DNA of 15,931 nt, from positions 1 through 15,931 of the forward strand of contig DATMNI010000383.1 in NCBI GenBank assembly GCA_035570275.1, read 5' to 3'. A model generated the notes under the pieces. The model made no database searches. It was not told where the DNA came from and saw only the letters and a list, made by a program, of their open reading frames with translations. The first letter of the stretch is position 1; each line of letters begins with the position of its first letter. This document shows, piece by piece, positions 14,930 through 15,931 of the stretch. The stretch comes from DATMNI01 sp035570275. GTDB lineage: Bacteria; Acidobacteriota; Terriglobia; Bryobacterales; Bryobacteraceae. Both the position numbers and the translations under genes were made by a program.

Positions 14930-15063
14930 CGCAATCGGCGTGGCCTCGACCGGATCCCGGCATAGAAACGATCCGGATATGGCCCGAACTTCACCGAATA
15001 AACGCATACGCAACGCGCTTCGGCCCATCATCGGCACTTGCCGGTTGACGATAAACTGACAGT
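14914..15063. promoter_or_regulatory. Shared 150-nt region between two divergent toxin-antitoxin modules
   Basis: The antitoxin start at 14913 (minus) and the DUF433 start at 15064 (plus) face away from each other, so both modules must be transcribed from here. I could not find a convincing sigma-70 -35/-10 pair for either direction. TTGACG at 15045-15050 lies too close to the plus-strand ATG to serve it with normal spacing. Confidence 0.45.
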
Positions 15064-15291
15064 ATGGATTGGAGCTTTTGCAGCGCTGTCGACCGGAACC
15101 CCGGAAAGATGGGGGGGACATGGTGCTTCCGAGGTACGCGCCTGCCAGTTGCCACACTTTTCGAACACCTGGACCAAGGCGCGACGATAGACGAGTTTTT
15201 GGAGTGGTTCCCATCTGTCAGTCGAGAGCAGGTGCATGATGTTCTTGCCTTCGCCAAGCGTTCCTTAGACCAGCCCACGGCAGTGGCATGA
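15064..15291 (+). CDS. DUF433 antitoxin
   Basis: This gene encodes a 75-residue DUF433 protein. The motif MGGTWCFRGTRLPVATLFEHL (16-36) is the family's winged-helix-like core, usually written 'GkpvfrGTRiPV'. It is followed by TIDEFLEWFPSVSREQVHDVLAFA (41-64). DUF433 proteins pair with DUF5615 PIN-like toxins, and exactly that gene follows with an ATGA overlap. The protein is therefore expected to neutralise the toxin and probably bind its own promoter. The N-terminal DWSFCSAVDRNPG matches the start of the family, so ATG 15064 is likely right, although no good ribosome site precedes it. Confidence 0.88.
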   Translation: MDWSFCSAVDRNPGKMGGTWCFRGTRLPVATLFEHLDQGATIDEFLEWFPSVSREQVHDVLAFAKRSLDQPTAVA

Positions 15292-15614
15292 GGATCCTGT
15301 TCGACGCCAACACCCCGGCCCCACTTGCCCGGTCTTTGCGAGGACATCAGGTGGTGCGCGCGGATCAACTGGGATGGCAGGGTCTGGAGAACGGCGCGTT
15401 GCTTGATGCAGCCGAGCAAGAAGGGTTCGATCTGCTGCTCACCTGCGATCAGAATGTTCCGTATCAGCAGAATTTTACGAACCGCAAACTGGCAGTCGTC
15501 ATCCTGTCCTCGAATCACTGGCCGACTCTCCGCCAAATCGCGGCCCAAATCGCCACCGCCGTCGATTTCGTGCAAACGGGGCAGATCGTGCGGATCGATG
15601 TTGCGCTGCTATAG
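15288..15614 (+). CDS. DUF5615 PIN-like toxin
   Basis: This gene encodes a 108-residue DUF5615 protein, a Mut7-C/PIN-like nuclease domain. The acidic residues typical of the fold are present: Asp6 in ILFDANTP, Glu34 and Glu43 in the second helix region (GLENGALLDAAEQEG), and Asp54 in LLTCDQN. Relatives are the toxin partners of DUF433 proteins and are thought to act as ribonucleases, although fewer members have been tested than VapC. The start shares ATGA with the antitoxin stop. The length is normal for the family, and no damage is seen. The gene downstream is convergent (minus strand, ending at 15730), leaving a 115-nt gap without an evident terminator. Confidence 0.87.
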   Translation: MRILFDANTPAPLARSLRGHQVVRADQLGWQGLENGALLDAAEQEGFDLLLTCDQNVPYQQNFTNRKLAVVILSSNHWPTLRQIAAQIATAVDFVQTGQIVRIDVALL

Positions 15615-15729
15615 ACCCGTTCAATCTGATCGGTCCCCGACGAAGCACAAGGATTGGCGACAAGCCGTCCACATGGATTTGTCAAACGCTACGGCCTGGT
15701 TCGTGACGAGCGCCATGAGGCTCCGCCGG

Positions 15730-15931
15730 TTATGGTGCCCTTTCGGAGAAGTCCAGCAAGACCTTTTGCTGTCCTGCCTCACCATCGGCCAGGCGTACTG
15801 CCTCTTGGAAGTCCTTAAATGAAAACCGCCCAATCGCTGGCGGCGTAAGTGCTCCGTTCGACAACATGGTGAGGAGATCGCTCGTCGCTGCCCGCACTTC
15901 GGCGAGCGGCTGGGAACCCACCCAACGCGGA
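15730..15931 (-). CDS. C-terminal part of a medium-chain (quinone oxidoreductase-like) dehydrogenase, cut by window edge
   Basis: The frame is open to the right edge of the window and stops with TAA at 15732-15730, so only the last 66 or so residues are seen. They read ...LAEVRAATSDLLTMLSNGALTPPAIGRF, then FKDFQEAVRLADGEAGQQKVLLDF. This is the usual end of zinc-independent MDR enzymes (NAD(P)H:quinone oxidoreductase type), where 'G.l.P.I...f.l.d...A......GKvll' closes the catalytic domain. The NAD(P)-binding domain lies outside, so the substrate cannot be given. A GTG at 15921 is in frame but is not a sensible start, because the conserved domain continues upstream of it. Confidence 0.7.
   Translation of the reverse strand, partial: PRWVGSQPLAEVRAATSDLLTMLSNGALTPPAIGRFSFKDFQEAVRLADGEAGQQKVLLDFSERAP

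Noticed and set aside
15045..15068. TTGACG and a TATGGA-like sequence as a promoter for the DUF433 gene
   Set aside because: The spacing is about 12 nt and the -10 would fall on the start codon, so it cannot be a normal sigma-70 promoter for this gene.
15621..15833. A 70-codon minus-strand frame and a plus-strand frame between the DUF5615 gene and the dehydrogenase end
   Set aside because: Both overlap the dehydrogenase C-terminus in other frames and show no family pattern.
1..15931. CRISPR arrays, tRNA or rRNA genes, and complete insertion sequences
   Set aside because: I saw no regularly spaced direct repeats, no cloverleaf or rRNA core sequences and no transposase reading frame on either strand.

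Overview
The window looks like a chromosomal segment of a high-GC Acidobacteriota bacterium, probably Bryobacterales ('Candidatus Solibacter'-like). This is an inference from three things: the very long propeller-type sensor kinase, the secreted small proteins of uncertain function, and several compound palindromic repeats between genes. I recall similar repeats from genomes of that group. No 16S gene or other direct taxonomic marker is present.

Left part (1-5258). Bases 1-121 carry the 3' end of a group II intron on the + strand: a 34-nt domain V with the AGC triad, then a domain VI with a bulged A. The intron body lies outside the window. All genes from there to 5258 are on the minus strand. 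They are a small potassium-channel-like membrane protein, a secreted LTxxQ/Spy-like protein just upstream of it, a secreted glycine-zipper protein, and a 1017-residue histidine kinase with a double beta-propeller sensor, a Y_Y_Y domain and one membrane segment. Each intergenic gap here holds a different palindromic repeat (1163-1243, 2091-2161, 5288-5397).

Centre (5456-13550). A co-directional + strand run encodes a YceI-family protein, a histidine phosphatase, glycogen phosphorylase, phosphoglucomutase, 4-alpha-glucanotransferase (MalQ) and transaldolase. The last five genes are chained by overlapping stop and start codons (GTGA, a 16-nt overlap, ATGA, ATGA), so they are very likely one translationally coupled operon. 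Its logic is glycogen or maltodextrin breakdown: MalQ reshapes short glucans, the phosphorylase releases glucose-1-phosphate, phosphoglucomutase makes glucose-6-phosphate, and transaldolase works in the pentose phosphate pathway. The phosphatase may act on a sugar phosphate.

Right part (13551-15931). This is a small accessory region. It has a hairpin-rich spacer of about 380 nt, a decayed HNH endonuclease gene, and two toxin-antitoxin modules of different families placed back to back: a ribbon-helix-helix antitoxin with a PIN (VapC-like) toxin on the minus strand, and DUF433/DUF5615 on the plus strand. They share a 150-nt divergent control region. The window ends inside the C-terminal part of a medium-chain (quinone oxidoreductase-like) dehydrogenase on the minus strand.

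I did not find a clearly new biological system. The points most worth checking are the intron end, the three palindromic repeat families, the coupled glycogen operon headed by a histidine phosphatase, and the paired divergent toxin-antitoxin modules.
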